Origin: JAMQKA01 sp031569985
Lineage (GTDB): Bacteria > Bacteroidota > Rhodothermia > Balneolales > Balneolaceae
Assembly: GCF_031569985.1 (NCBI RefSeq)
Contig: NZ_JAMQKA010000023.1
Span: 21,123 to 85,122, forward strand
DNA: 64,000 nt
Direction: 5' to 3'
Below are positions 1-8,731 of the stretch, in pieces; the stretch's first letter is position 1; every line of letters starts with the position of its first letter. The notes below the pieces were generated by a model, which did not search any database, was not told where the DNA came from, and saw only the letters and a list, made by a program, of their open reading frames with translations. Position numbers and translations under genes: made by a program.

Positions 1-1
1 T

Positions 2-1285
2 TACCTGCGGTATGCCAAGAATCGGGAAGATGCCAAAGACTTTTTTAAGACTCTCCAGCTGGGACTGGGGGGAATCTGCACTATTCTGGTATTCGTTTTG
101 ATATTACTGGCCCCGGTACTCATGCCGACAATGAACCTGGGAGCCACGGGGAATCAGAACTTGTACTGGATGATGCTGGGCATCTTGTGGTTTGATGCGA
201 TGGTATTGGTTCCGTTTGCCGAACTCCGTTTGGTGCGTCGTCCATGGCTTTTTGCGGCCCTCAAAACGGGCAATATTATCGTAAATGTAGGACTGCAATT
301 TTACCTTATTTTGGAGCTTGGCTGGGGCATTGAGGCCATATTTTCTGCCAGTCTGATCGCCTCCGGCCTTACGACGATCGTTATTTTGTTGGTAACGGCA
401 GACATGTTTGCGGGTTCCTGGCATACCCCGCTTTTCAAGAAGGCTCTTAAATTTGGACTCCCGTTTATTCCGGCGGGATTGGGGCACGCTATCAATGAGA
501 CGCTCGACCGTTTTTTCCTGGGCAATTATATGTCTCAGGCAACTGTCACGGAGCTATATGGCCCTCAAAATACGCCGGATGACATTGTCGGCATATATGG
601 TGCATGTTATAAACTTTCTGTGTTTATGCTCCTGCTGGTGCAGATGTTCCGGATGGCGTGGCAGCCTTTCTTCCTTCGCCATTCCGATGATGAAAAGGCC
701 CCTGAGCTATTCCGCGATGTGTTTCGCTATTTTAATGTTATTGCCAGTTTTGCGTTCCTCTCCGTAGCACTTTTTGCCCAGAAAATTGTGCAGATTAAAA
801 TTCCCGGCCTGGACTTCTATCTCATTGGCCAGGAATTTTGGTCCGGCCTGCAAATTGTACCGATACTGTTGGGCGCCTACTGGTTCCAGGGATGGTATAT
901 GAATTTTTCGGCCGGTATCTTCATTAAAGAAGAGACAAAAGTATTGCCCCAGATCACCCTGATCGGGGCTGCCGTTACGGTAGTTGCCAATCTGGTTTTG
1001 ATTCCACAATACGGTATGATCGGCTCGGCAACAGCCACCCTTATCAGCTACGCTACGATGGCCTTCCTCCTGTATTTCCGTAGCGTCAGAATGTATCCTG
1101 TTTCATATGAGTTGGGCAGAGGAATCGGGATGATTGTTATTGCAGCACTCTGCCTTGTTATGCAGTCCCATGTTATCAATTGGATTGGATCGGAATGGAC
1201 AGCCAACCTCCTGTTGTTGTTAATAGGCACTATTCTGTTCCTGCTACTCGGGTACAGGAGAGGTGCGACAACTATTAGCGAGTGA
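2..1285 (+). CDS. Polysaccharide (Wzx/MVF-like) flippase, 5' truncated by the window edge
   Basis: Inner-membrane transporter expected to flip lipid-linked oligosaccharides during capsule, O-antigen or exopolysaccharide synthesis. The frame is open from base 2 with no start codon, so the N-terminus lies outside the window; about 427 residues are visible. Long hydrophobic segments alternate with short charged loops, roughly ten membrane spans. The central stretch FIPAGLGHAINETLDRFFL resembles the conserved middle helix region of the MATE/MVF polysaccharide flippases. The last helices end in a short basic tail. No glycosyltransferase is visible downstream, so any polysaccharide cluster must lie to the left. 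The family call is firm; the substrate cannot be told from sequence. Confidence 0.8.
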   Translation, partial: YLRYAKNREDAKDFFKTLQLGLGGICTILVFVLILLAPVLMPTMNLGATGNQNLYWMMLGILWFDAMVLVPFAELRLVRRPWLFAALKTGNIIVNVGLQFYLILELGWGIEAIFSASLIASGLTTIVILLVTADMFAGSWHTPLFKKALKFGLPFIPAGLGHAINETLDRFFLGNYMSQATVTELYGPQNTPDDIVGIYGACYKLSVFMLLLVQMFRMAWQPFFLRHSDDEKAPELFRDVFRYFNVIASFAFLSVALFAQKIVQIKIPGLDFYLIGQEFWSGLQIVPILLGAYWFQGWYMNFSAGIFIKEETKVLPQITLIGAAVTVVANLVLIPQYGMIGSATATLISYATMAFLLYFRSVRMYPVSYELGRGIGMIVIAALCLVMQSHVINWIGSEWTANLLLLLIGTILFLLLGYRRGATTISE

Positions 1286-1364
1286 TTTCTATCATTGACA
1301 GGATTTAGCATTGGGAAAGCCTGTCCAAAATTATTTCTAAACGTGCATCAAATTCAAAAGTATT

Positions 1365-2180
1365 ATGGGACAAACAGAAAAGGTTGGCGTTTATGTGGAT
1401 GCTGCAAATGTTTCGCAAAGTGGTGGATTTGGTCTTCGGTATGAAATACTCAGAAAATTTGCTACACGGGGTGGAGAGTACCCTGCTCGCCTCAATGTGT
1501 ACCAGATTTATGACGCAAAACGGGCTGAAAACGATCGTTCGTACCGCGAGAAGGCAACACGTTTTGCCGAGGTTTTGCGCGATTATGAATACAAAGTAAT
1601 AGAAAAACCACTAACCCGAAAAGATTCATACTCTGAAGGCGACAACACGATCAATACCGCTGTTGATGTCGATATGACAGTTGATATCCTCGAACAGGCT
1701 GATGAGCTAGACAAAATTGTGCTGTTGACCAACAAGTCCAGTTTTACCCGTTTGGTTCAGGCTGTCCAGCAAAGGGGTTGCCGTGTGGAAGTCATAGGTT
1801 TTGATTCTATTGCGGGCGACCTAAAGAGGGAAGCAGATATGTACTTTTCCGGTTATCTGATCCCCGGCCTGCTGCCGATCGAATCGCCTTATGAATGGGG
1901 ACGCGTCGGTTCCCGGGTGCGTGGCCTCTGTTACGACTTCTCTCACAACGACGGGTATGGTTTTATGCGTTACCTGACCAACTTCAATGAGCAGCTCTGG
2001 ATCACCGATTCACGGTTTGAGGGTTCTCCTTTTAAAACTGTGTTTGCACATGTGTCTCAGTTTGAAGACAATTTTGATACCAGTTATCTGCCCAGCCGTG
2101 ACCTGATCTTTGAGTTTGACCTGGCTGAAAGTGACAAGGGGCTAGTCGCCGAAAATGTGATCCTGGTTTCGGCTCCATAG
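1365..2180 (+). CDS. NYN (PIN-like) domain protein fused to a C-terminal cold-shock-like domain
   Basis: A 271-residue soluble protein. Residues 5-165 look like an NYN/LabA (DUF88) domain, a PIN-related RNase fold: YVDAANV at 10-16 carries the first acidic residue, VDVDMTVD at 100-107 the second cluster, and VEVIGF at 141-146 the closing strand. Where NYN proteins normally have an SGDSDF-type acidic motif this one has TNKSSF (122-127), so one metal ligand seems lost. Residues 184-269 look like a divergent cold-shock/OB domain: DGYGFM (196-201) and VFAHVS (226-231) sit where RNP1 and RNP2 belong, followed by a family-like ending (KGLVAENVILV). An RNA-binding or RNA-processing role is inferred. 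The gene stands alone, 79 bp after the flippase. Confidence 0.7.
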   Translation: MGQTEKVGVYVDAANVSQSGGFGLRYEILRKFATRGGEYPARLNVYQIYDAKRAENDRSYREKATRFAEVLRDYEYKVIEKPLTRKDSYSEGDNTINTAVDVDMTVDILEQADELDKIVLLTNKSSFTRLVQAVQQRGCRVEVIGFDSIAGDLKREADMYFSGYLIPGLLPIESPYEWGRVGSRVRGLCYDFSHNDGYGFMRYLTNFNEQLWITDSRFEGSPFKTVFAHVSQFEDNFDTSYLPSRDLIFEFDLAESDKGLVAENVILVSAP

Positions 2181-2310
2181 TGTTATTAGTTGATTGGTAT
2201 AGTGGTTATTTGTTTTTTTCTGCAGAAAAATGAGCGATTCTCAATAGCAAAATTGTTAGCGTAGATATTATTGAATTAGGGTATCCTCAAAAACCTTTAT
2301 GAAAAGGCAG

Positions 2311-2476
2311 GTTTAAGGATTAGCTCGGCCTTCCAAGTCCAGAAAATCCCTGCACTCAACCTTGTAAAAGTCGACTAAAGAGGAAAAGCATACTCTGTTT
2401 GGTGGCAGCAGGAGGGAATATCTGGGATTTTATGGTGAATTTTTTGGTTCGTTTTTTCTTCACGGAAAAAATGAAC
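2311..2476 (+). repeat. Hairpin-ended interspersed repeat, copy A
   Basis: First of six related copies in the window. The body contains CTTCCAAGTCCAGAAAATCC, nearly the same as in copy F at 63751. It ends in GGTGAATTTTTTGGTTCG followed by an inverted repeat: GTTCGTTTTTT (2447-2457) pairs with AAAAAATGAAC (2466-2476) across an 8-nt loop. Copies A and F share one body type; B, C and E share another. Confidence 0.7.
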
Positions 2477-2660
2477 ATACCTAAACACTACCGCTACGAG
2501 AAAAGACTACTGTAACTTTTTGAACAAGCCCAATTTAAACAGCATCTGAGGCCCTAATTCCGGGATAATGGCTATACTTTCGAGGGTTAATAAGATTTGC
2601 CTACGTTTCCTCTAAAATGGTATCAAAGAATGGGGATGAATTTGAAGAAGCTATCTGTCC

Positions 2661-2702
2661 CATAAAAAGCAAAAAGGCTCTGCTATGGTCGACAGAGCCT
2701 TT
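2661..2702 (-). terminator. Rho-independent terminator of mdh
   Basis: On the minus strand AAAGGCTCTG (from 2702) pairs with CAGAGCCTTT (ending 2673) across a 10-nt loop, followed by a T-rich run. It lies about 50 bp beyond the mdh stop codon. Confidence 0.8.
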
Positions 2703-2754
2703 CTGCAAATGCAAGTAGTGAAGAAGCCTAGTTCTTCATTTTTATTGCGATTGA

Positions 2755-3711
2755 TTAACTAGACATCAGCTTTCGGAAATCACTGAGCACTGAGTGCACG
2801 TGATCAGCTGATGTGTCTAAAAGTTGTTGTTCTTCTTCGTTTAAGTCAACCTCAATTATTTCCTTGATTCCACCGTTGCCAAGCTTAACCGGAACGCCTA
2901 AAAACAGGTCTTTCTGTCCATATTCGCCTGTCAGGTAGGCAGCGCATGGGAAGATACGGTTTTGATCCAGCATAATAGCCTCCACCATTTGTGCGGCAGC
3001 GGCGCCGGGAGCGTACCATGCAGAGGTTCCCATAAGGTTGACGAGTTCTCCGCCTCCACCTTTGGTTCGCTCAACAATTTCTTCCAGCTTGTCATCGTCA
3101 ATGAACTGGGTAACCGGCATACCGGCGATAGTAGTAAAGCGGGGCAGCGGTACCATGGTGTCGCCGTGACCACCCAGCAGCAGCGCCTGGATATCCTTGG
3201 GAGATACGTCAAGCTCTTCAGCAAGGAAAGAACGGTAGCGGGCCGTATCCAGAATTCCTGCCATACCCATGACACGGTTGGAGTCGAGTCCACTTGTTTC
3301 ATAGGCCACCTGTGCCATCACATCAAGTGGGTTGGATACGATGATCAGGATGGTATTCGGAGAGTGCTCAATAAGGTTTTCAGTGACGGTGCGTACAATA
3401 TTGGCGTTGGTTTCCAGCAGGTCATCACGACTCATGCCCGGTCGGCGCGGAACCCCGGCGGTGATCACACAAACATCAGAATCTTTGGTTGCCTCGTATT
3501 CGACTGTTCCTGTCAGGTGGGTATCAAATTGGTGGATCGGGGATGATTCCCATTGATCAAGTGCCCGTCCCTTTGAAGGATAAATCTTATCGCCATTCTT
3601 CTCCTGAACTATGTCAACCATTACAACCTCTTTGGCAAAGTCGCGTTGGGCTATTGCCATAGAAACGGTTGATCCAACATTTCCTCCAGCTCCTACTACA
3701 GTTACTTTCAT
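2755..3711 (-). CDS. mdh: Malate dehydrogenase (NAD-dependent)
   Basis: Interconverts malate and oxaloacetate in the TCA cycle; cytoplasmic. The 318-residue length suits the LDH-like bacterial MDH group. The N-terminus has the Rossmann motif GAGGNVG, with an acidic residue after strand two (VDIVQ) that favours NAD. The mobile loop GVPRRPGMSRDDLL has the arginine pair typical of malate rather than lactate specificity, and GGHGDTMVP carries the catalytic histidine. The ATG at 3709-3711 begins directly at the first strand; there is no Shine-Dalgarno sequence, only AT-rich DNA upstream, which is common in this phylum. Monocistronic, with its own terminator downstream. Confidence 0.95.
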   Translation of the reverse strand: MKVTVVGAGGNVGSTVSMAIAQRDFAKEVVMVDIVQEKNGDKIYPSKGRALDQWESSPIHQFDTHLTGTVEYEATKDSDVCVITAGVPRRPGMSRDDLLETNANIVRTVTENLIEHSPNTILIIVSNPLDVMAQVAYETSGLDSNRVMGMAGILDTARYRSFLAEELDVSPKDIQALLLGGHGDTMVPLPRFTTIAGMPVTQFIDDDKLEEIVERTKGGGGELVNLMGTSAWYAPGAAAAQMVEAIMLDQNRIFPCAAYLTGEYGQKDLFLGVPVKLGNGGIKEIIEVDLNEEEQQLLDTSADHVHSVLSDFRKLMSS

Positions 3712-4032
3712 GATTTAGTACAATTTTTTAATTGGATTTAAATTTCATGAAAAGATATCGAATCGTTATCACTTTTTTAACTCTTTTTTGATATGGAGGC
3801 TGGAAGTTAGAAGTGAAAGGCTGGATGTTGGAAGATAGAAGATAGATGTTGGAAACCGGTGAAATAAATAGCCCGGTCCGCATTAGAACCCAAGGCATGA
3901 ATCAAATGCTGTCTAAAGAGATTTGCATATTCTATTTTAGCCCAGCCCTCTGTTATATTTGCACTAATTGATCTGGAAGAACGAACAAGTTGAGAAGTTA
4001 GAGAATATTTCTCCCGTTCCAGCCTCCAACTT
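3712..4032. other. Intergenic region with degenerate heptamer repeats
   Basis: This 321-bp gap has no gene. From 3793 to 3860 it holds degenerate 7-bp repeats of the GCTGGAAGTTAGAAG / GATGTTGGAAGATAG kind, and from 4011 to 4037 roughly the reverse complement (CCAGCCTCCAACTTCTAAT). The two tracts could form a long imperfect hairpin downstream of nadK. Confidence 0.5.
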
Positions 4033-4905
4033 CTAATACCGTTTCCTCGAATCCATGCCCCACATCAGCTTATTGCGGAGCGTCTCAAAATAGCTTTGGT
4101 TGGGGAGTTCGATCAGGTCAATAGTAAAATTGGAACGTTTGATCTCTACCTGGAAAGGATAATCCTCGATTTCATAGATCTCACCGTCATAAGAGAAAAG
4201 GACCTCATGCTGCTGTTCCTCGACCGTAATTTTAAGTGATTTATCGGACGGCAGCACCAGCGGGCGTGTCGTCAGGGTGTGCGGGTTGATCGGCGTCAGC
4301 ACCATCACGTCGGTATTCGGCATCACAATCGGGCCGCCGGAAGATAGGTTATAAGCCGTAGATCCGGTTGGAGATGCTACGATCAGTCCATCCGCCCAGT
4401 AGGTATTGATAAACATGTCGTCATATTCAGCATCCACGGTGATCATGGAGGTGGAGTCGCGCTTGGAAAACAGGAACTCATTCAGTGCGTGATAAATATT
4501 GCCGTTATCATCTTCAGCCTGCAGCAGGTGGCGCTTGTCGATGCGATAGTTGCTCTCCTGGATACACTCCAGTGCCGTTGCCAGGTTTTCTTTCTGGGTG
4601 TTGGCCATAAAGCCAAGCCGGCCGCTGTTGACGCCCAAAATGGGTTTATGGATATTCTTCATCAGCCGGGTCGTATAAAGCATAGTGCCGTCGCCTCCCA
4701 TGGCAATGACAATATCGGCTTGGTTGATCGCCTCCTCCTCAGAATCTACCACCACGGCTGACTCATGCACAGAGGCATCATACAGTGAATTCAGGTCACT
4801 GTTGAAGTAGATCTTTACGCCCTGCTCATCCGCCCAGTCCAGTGCAGCTAAAAACGGATCTTTTACTGAGTATTTTTGTGGATTTGCAACAATCGAAAGT
4901 TTCAT
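4033..4905 (-). CDS. nadK: NAD kinase
   Basis: Phosphorylates NAD to NADP with ATP or polyphosphate; cytoplasmic. The diagnostic GGDGTML motif is present (AMGGDGTMLYTTR), followed by NSGRLGFMA and GSTAYNLSSGGPIV, the signature blocks of the family. I chose the ATG at 4905, giving 290 residues starting MKLSIVANPQ. The frame stays open a further 23 codons, but those overlap the upstream gene and lack family character. The start lies 20 bp after the stop of the peptide-binding lipoprotein gene on the same strand, so the two may be co-transcribed. Confidence 0.93.
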   Translation of the reverse strand: MKLSIVANPQKYSVKDPFLAALDWADEQGVKIYFNSDLNSLYDASVHESAVVVDSEEEAINQADIVIAMGGDGTMLYTTRLMKNIHKPILGVNSGRLGFMANTQKENLATALECIQESNYRIDKRHLLQAEDDNGNIYHALNEFLFSKRDSTSMITVDAEYDDMFINTYWADGLIVASPTGSTAYNLSSGGPIVMPNTDVMVLTPINPHTLTTRPLVLPSDKSLKITVEEQQHEVLFSYDGEIYEIEDYPFQVEIKRSNFTIDLIELPNQSYFETLRNKLMWGMDSRKRY

Positions 4906-4925
4906 TACAGTGTAGTTGATCCTTT

Positions 4926-6419
4926 TTAGAGTTGGTCTATTCCGGGCATATCCGCAGTGTTGAGGTTTATCCACCAGGGATACTGGTTGAACTGTAAATT
5001 CTGAATATTTTTAATGGTCAATGTGGATTGCTTAACCGTATATGTCGTCAACAGATTGGTACTTGAATGCAGGACTTGCCCGGGATAAAAGGGGACGGAA
5101 GAAGTGGTGTATAATGCGGTGTGTCGACTCGGGGTACGAATCCGAATGATTTGCAATTTGGGTTCTCCCTGCCAGAGGTTCGCCAGTTTCTGCAGGAACC
5201 AGCGTTGGTAAGGATCTTCGGAATACGTACTGAAAATGGTCGATGCCTGGTACGTTGCCCCGGCGGGAACGGAATCGGGCGATGCCATCACCTGGAGGAT
5301 ATTATTTGGAATTTGGCGGCTGATTTGTGAGTAATCTATTCCAGCAAAAATTGAACGAACTCCATCATTGGAATCGACTGCATTGGGATTATATCGGAGG
5401 CTGTACGTAGTGGTTCCCCCTGGAGTACTAAAGTTGTAGTCGGTAGCATAGGCCGGCGACAAATTGCCATTTGTATTCAAAATATTGCTGAGTGTTTGCG
5501 GCCCTACCTCCGGGATAACATGGATGGTGCCGGCTGCCAGGGCTTGAAGCATATTGGATTCATTGCCTTCAACTATGACATCTACGCGGTCGAGCAAAGG
5601 GATATTCTTGCTCTGCGTATTGTAATCCTGGTTCTCGGAAAAGACATATACTGAGTCCCCAATTTGCTGGGAAAGCTGAAATGGCCCGGTACCTACGGGG
5701 TCAAAGTTTTGTGGAGTATCCTTTATCGCCTCACGCGGATAAACTGAGGCATAAGGGGATGCCATTTTTTGCAGGAAGTGGGGATCCTTCTCAGCCAGTT
5801 GGAAAACCACGGTTGTGTCATTTGAGGCCTGGATACCGCTTACGCCCTCAATCTCACGGTACGCCGGATTCAGGACATTGTGCTGCTCCTGGAAATAGGG
5901 CTCAAATCCATCGATCGCCATGAAAAGCCGGGCGGCGGCATCAGGGACGGTATTTCGGGCCATCCGCTCGAAAGCAAATTTTACATCACTGGCCATCACC
6001 TTGCGCCCCAGGCCATTGCTGAATACATCACTGTCATGGAAAAAACGATCGTTGCGGAGGGTAAAGACATATGCCAGGGAGTCTCCTGTTACACGCCAAC
6101 GCTTGGCCAAAGCAGGTATAACGTCGCCCTGTTCATTGAAATCAACCAATCCCTCATACAAAATCTGGATCGTTCGTTTGGCACTATTGTTATCAGCAAA
6201 CAGGGGGTCGAGCGTAGAAATAGGGTGAAGCTCGCCGATAATGAGTTGCTTGAAATCAGCAGATTCAGTTGCTTCCGTAGTGAGGCTATCTTGTTCGGGA
6301 AGATTCTGGGGAGATTCTGGGGCGTCATCAATAACAATAGTTTCCGGCTGTTTTGCACAGCTGAAGATAAGTAACAGCAAAAACGCAGCGCCAAGTAGTT
6401 TTTCAACAATTAATTTCAT
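4926..6419 (-). CDS. ABC-transporter substrate-binding lipoprotein, family 5 (oligopeptide/dipeptide type)
   Basis: Periplasmic binding protein of the OppA/DppA (SBP_bac_5) family, 497 residues from the ATG at 6419 (a TTG two codons upstream is less likely). The N-terminus is a lipoprotein signal: KLIVEK, a hydrophobic stretch, then the lipobox LIFSC. The mature part begins with the family pattern of a report on where the system stands (IGELHPISTLDPLFADNN) and continues with ILYEGLVDFNEQGDVIPALAKRW-type sequence and FDPVGTGPFQLS, all typical of SBP_bac_5. No permease or ATPase gene is nearby, so it may serve a transporter encoded elsewhere. The ligand cannot be predicted. Confidence 0.85.
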   Translation of the reverse strand: MKLIVEKLLGAAFLLLLIFSCAKQPETIVIDDAPESPQNLPEQDSLTTEATESADFKQLIIGELHPISTLDPLFADNNSAKRTIQILYEGLVDFNEQGDVIPALAKRWRVTGDSLAYVFTLRNDRFFHDSDVFSNGLGRKVMASDVKFAFERMARNTVPDAAARLFMAIDGFEPYFQEQHNVLNPAYREIEGVSGIQASNDTTVVFQLAEKDPHFLQKMASPYASVYPREAIKDTPQNFDPVGTGPFQLSQQIGDSVYVFSENQDYNTQSKNIPLLDRVDVIVEGNESNMLQALAAGTIHVIPEVGPQTLSNILNTNGNLSPAYATDYNFSTPGGTTTYSLRYNPNAVDSNDGVRSIFAGIDYSQISRQIPNNILQVMASPDSVPAGATYQASTIFSTYSEDPYQRWFLQKLANLWQGEPKLQIIRIRTPSRHTALYTTSSVPFYPGQVLHSSTNLLTTYTVKQSTLTIKNIQNLQFNQYPWWINLNTADMPGIDQL

Positions 6420-6485
6420 CAGCAACCTTATTTAATTAAAAGATTCGCGAACATGATGGATGTGAAGTATAGAATTAAACGTTTC

Positions 6486-7676
6486 TCAGGATTCTTTGTT
6501 TTTTAATCCCTTAATGCCTTGAACGGCCTTTTGGCTTAACAAGTTCGTTTCATAACTGCGCACTCGGCCGATTTTTCGTTGATGTTGGGTCCGTGCTATC
6601 TCAATCAGTTCCACCATCAGTTCTTCAATAGAGATGCTTGACTCTTTCCAAAGATAAAAAGAGAATGAGCCCGGAATGGTATTAATTTCATTAAAATAAA
6701 GTTCATTTGTTTCTGCATTTACCAGGAAATCGAGTCGTGCTACACCAGCAGCACGGAATGTTTTAAAGATAGTGAGCGCCATATCCTGAATTTTATTGGT
6801 CAATTCATCAGGTATATCGGCCGGGATGACGCGATCGGCTGATGCCATCCCTTTGTTACCACCGTCGTCACTCTGGTACTTATCCTCAAAAGAGAGCGTC
6901 TCCTCTTTGCCAAGAGGACGTTCACATACACTGGGTTGTGCCTCTTCGGGATCACCGAGCACCGAACAGTTGATCTCCATCAGGGGCGAAACAGCTTTTT
7001 CAACCAGCAGGTTGGCGTCATAGCGGAAGGCCGTCTCAACCGCTTCAATAAGTGATTCTCGGTCATCAGCTCTTTCCACGCCAATACTGCTGCCCAGGTT
7101 TACGGGCTTTACAATTACCGGAAAGCCGAGCTCATCAATTTCATCGAGAATTTCATCCTGCGCCTTCTCCCATTGCGATTCGTAGAAGTCGACGCTGTCT
7201 ACGACGGGAATGTCGTGGGCTCGGCACATTTCCTTGGCTTTTACTTTATCCATGCCCAGGCTGGAGGCAAAAATTCCGCTGCCCGCAAACGGCAGGTTAT
7301 ACATATCACAGGTCCCCTGGAATGCCCCGTTTTCACCTTCCGAACCGTGAAATGCCGGAAGAACGGCGTAAATGGAATGTGTTTGGCGGGATGAGAAGAG
7401 GCCTTGTTTCTCTGTTTCCAGCAGTACCGGTTTGCCCATTTCGTTATGTGAAAAGGTACACGGCACGGCCTGCTGCACAAGCTCATCGAGATCCTGGTAG
7501 TGCTCAAGGTCCAGCAAGTATTCGCCCGTTAGCCAGCGTCCCGATTTGGTGATATAAAGTGGAATAAGTGAATAGTTTGTCTCTTCCAATGCCGATATCG
7601 CCTGCATAGCGCTCAACACTGATACTTCGTGTTCCGGGGAAACGCCGCCAAAAGCCACAAGGATGTTTTTATTCAT
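6486..7676 (-). CDS. ddl: D-alanine--D-alanine ligase
   Basis: Joins two D-alanines with ATP for the peptidoglycan stem peptide; cytoplasmic. The 396 residues form an ATP-grasp enzyme. AFHGSEGENGAFQG is the N-terminal signature, KPVNLGSSIGV the ATP-binding segment, and LDFLVN...YFNEINTIPGS the metal-binding C-terminal signature. FSFYLWKESS suggests a normal D-Ala ligase pattern rather than a D-Lac variant, but I cannot test that. It is longer than the E. coli enzymes (about 306-364) because of an insertion and a basic tail. The nearest neighbours are unrelated metabolic genes; no mur genes are in view. Confidence 0.92.
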   Translation of the reverse strand: MNKNILVAFGGVSPEHEVSVLSAMQAISALEETNYSLIPLYITKSGRWLTGEYLLDLEHYQDLDELVQQAVPCTFSHNEMGKPVLLETEKQGLFSSRQTHSIYAVLPAFHGSEGENGAFQGTCDMYNLPFAGSGIFASSLGMDKVKAKEMCRAHDIPVVDSVDFYESQWEKAQDEILDEIDELGFPVIVKPVNLGSSIGVERADDRESLIEAVETAFRYDANLLVEKAVSPLMEINCSVLGDPEEAQPSVCERPLGKEETLSFEDKYQSDDGGNKGMASADRVIPADIPDELTNKIQDMALTIFKTFRAAGVARLDFLVNAETNELYFNEINTIPGSFSFYLWKESSISIEELMVELIEIARTQHQRKIGRVRSYETNLLSQKAVQGIKGLKNKES

Positions 7677-8185
7677 ACGTTCTATCTCCGTTCGAGATCA
7701 TTTAATTTCCGGTTTAATGATAACAAAAGTAAACGCAATGATGAATTAGGAAATGGGATTCTGACTCAAAAACCATTAGTGTTCGGGGAAATTTATCTTC
7801 TAGGCAAAAAATGGCGTTTAAGTTCACTAGATTTTTTTTAAAAGGAATTCGATATGAACCTCTTTACAATAAAATCAGACTCCCACATCCGGCCTTAGTA
7901 AAGTTGACCGCCCGGAAGGGGTTTGAGAGGAGCGTAAAGAAAAAATCTGTGATTTTTTTAGCGTAACGAGGGGCCCTTCAGGTCAAGTTTACCTGAGTCG
8001 GTGAATTTTTTGGTTCGTTTTTTCTTCACTGAAAAAATGAACAGCCTGAACAAGAAGTAAGGCAATTTTAAATAGTTTTTTACCGGACAACAGTGCTTAA
8101 AAATTGAGAATTGGCAATTTAGGATTGAGAGGTATAGATTCTAAATTTATTTGGAGGGAGCCAGACGAAACTGACTATTTTTAAT
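7677..8185. other. Intergenic region upstream of ddl and of the SH3 protein gene
   Basis: This 509-bp gap between divergent genes must contain the ddl promoter. The recognisable content is repeat copy B (7886-8042) and a short degenerate heptamer tract at 8098-8135 (TTGAGAATTGGCAATTTAGG). I see no gene. Confidence 0.5.
7886..8042 (+). repeat. Hairpin-ended interspersed repeat, copy B
   Basis: Shares GGCCTTAGTAA...GTTGACCG and GCGTAAAGAAA with copy C, then GGTGAATTTTTTGGTTCG with copy A. The terminal inverted repeat is GTTCGTTTTTT (8013-8023) against AAAAAATGAAC (8032-8042), with the same spacing as in copy A. Confidence 0.7.
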
Positions 8186-8707
8186 ATGTTTTCGCGAAAG
8201 AGATTATTTCTGCTCTGTTTATTAATCTGCATTTGTGCAAAGCCCGGGGAATGTCAAATAAATGTGCGGGTAGTGTCGGAGCGCGCAACTATATACGGGG
8301 AGCCAATCCCCGATTCTGAACTAACTTTTGATGCCCGGAAAGGTGATATCTTCAAAGTGGAAGAGGGTAAAAAAGAGTGGGTTCAAATCATGATGTTTTC
8401 TGACTCCAAGAGATATATCAGGAGTTCTGATGTGGACTTTACAACCGAGCAACCAGTGGCTCCGTCTGATCCGGAAATGCTCAACAAATTTTGTGCTAAA
8501 GTAAAGACTGCGAAACGAAAAGCTACAAACGAAGCGGCCTTAAAATATGCTGAGAATATACGGCGTCAACGTATATTTGAGCGATTACTATTCGATCGAT
8601 ATATCCTGGAAGCCTTCAGGAAATTTGATATCCCTGCCACGAAACCCTCGAAATTGGTTGAGTGCATTGATGACAGTCCTATATATGAAAGAAGGATAAA
8701 AAATTAG
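8186..8707 (+). CDS. Secreted protein with an SH3-like domain
   Basis: A 173-residue protein with a clear signal peptide (RKRLFLLCLLICICA, cleavage expected near GECQ). Residues 25-90 (INVRVVSERATIYGEPIPDS ... KEWVQIMM ... RYIRSSDV) have the rhythm of a bacterial SH3 domain, often used to bind cell wall or periplasmic ligands. The remainder is charged and helical with two cysteines (KFCAKV, VECIDD). No specific function is recognised. The gene converges on recQ, leaving only 24 bp between the stops. Confidence 0.6.
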   Translation: MFSRKRLFLLCLLICICAKPGECQINVRVVSERATIYGEPIPDSELTFDARKGDIFKVEEGKKEWVQIMMFSDSKRYIRSSDVDFTTEQPVAPSDPEMLNKFCAKVKTAKRKATNEAALKYAENIRRQRIFERLLFDRYILEAFRKFDIPATKPSKLVECIDDSPIYERRIKN

Positions 8708-8731
8708 CGTTCAACGTATTTTGGCATCAGC

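Larger units (their letters stand above)
2181..2754. other. Intergenic region between the NYN gene and mdh
   Basis: This 574-bp gap has no convincing gene. It holds one hairpin-ended repeat copy (2311-2476) and the terminator that ends mdh (2673-2702). The remainder (2181-2310 and 2480-2660) is AT-rich with nothing recognisable. Confidence 0.6.

Noticed and set aside
2181..2754. tRNA or small RNA gene in the larger gaps
   Set aside because: I looked for T-arm and acceptor patterns (GGTTCGAATCC-like) in the long gaps and found only the GTTCGTTTTTT hairpins, which lack the other tRNA arms.
7052..7552. 166-residue plus-strand frame opposite ddl
   Set aside because: It is a shadow: ddl on the other strand has full family conservation over this stretch and the frame itself has none.
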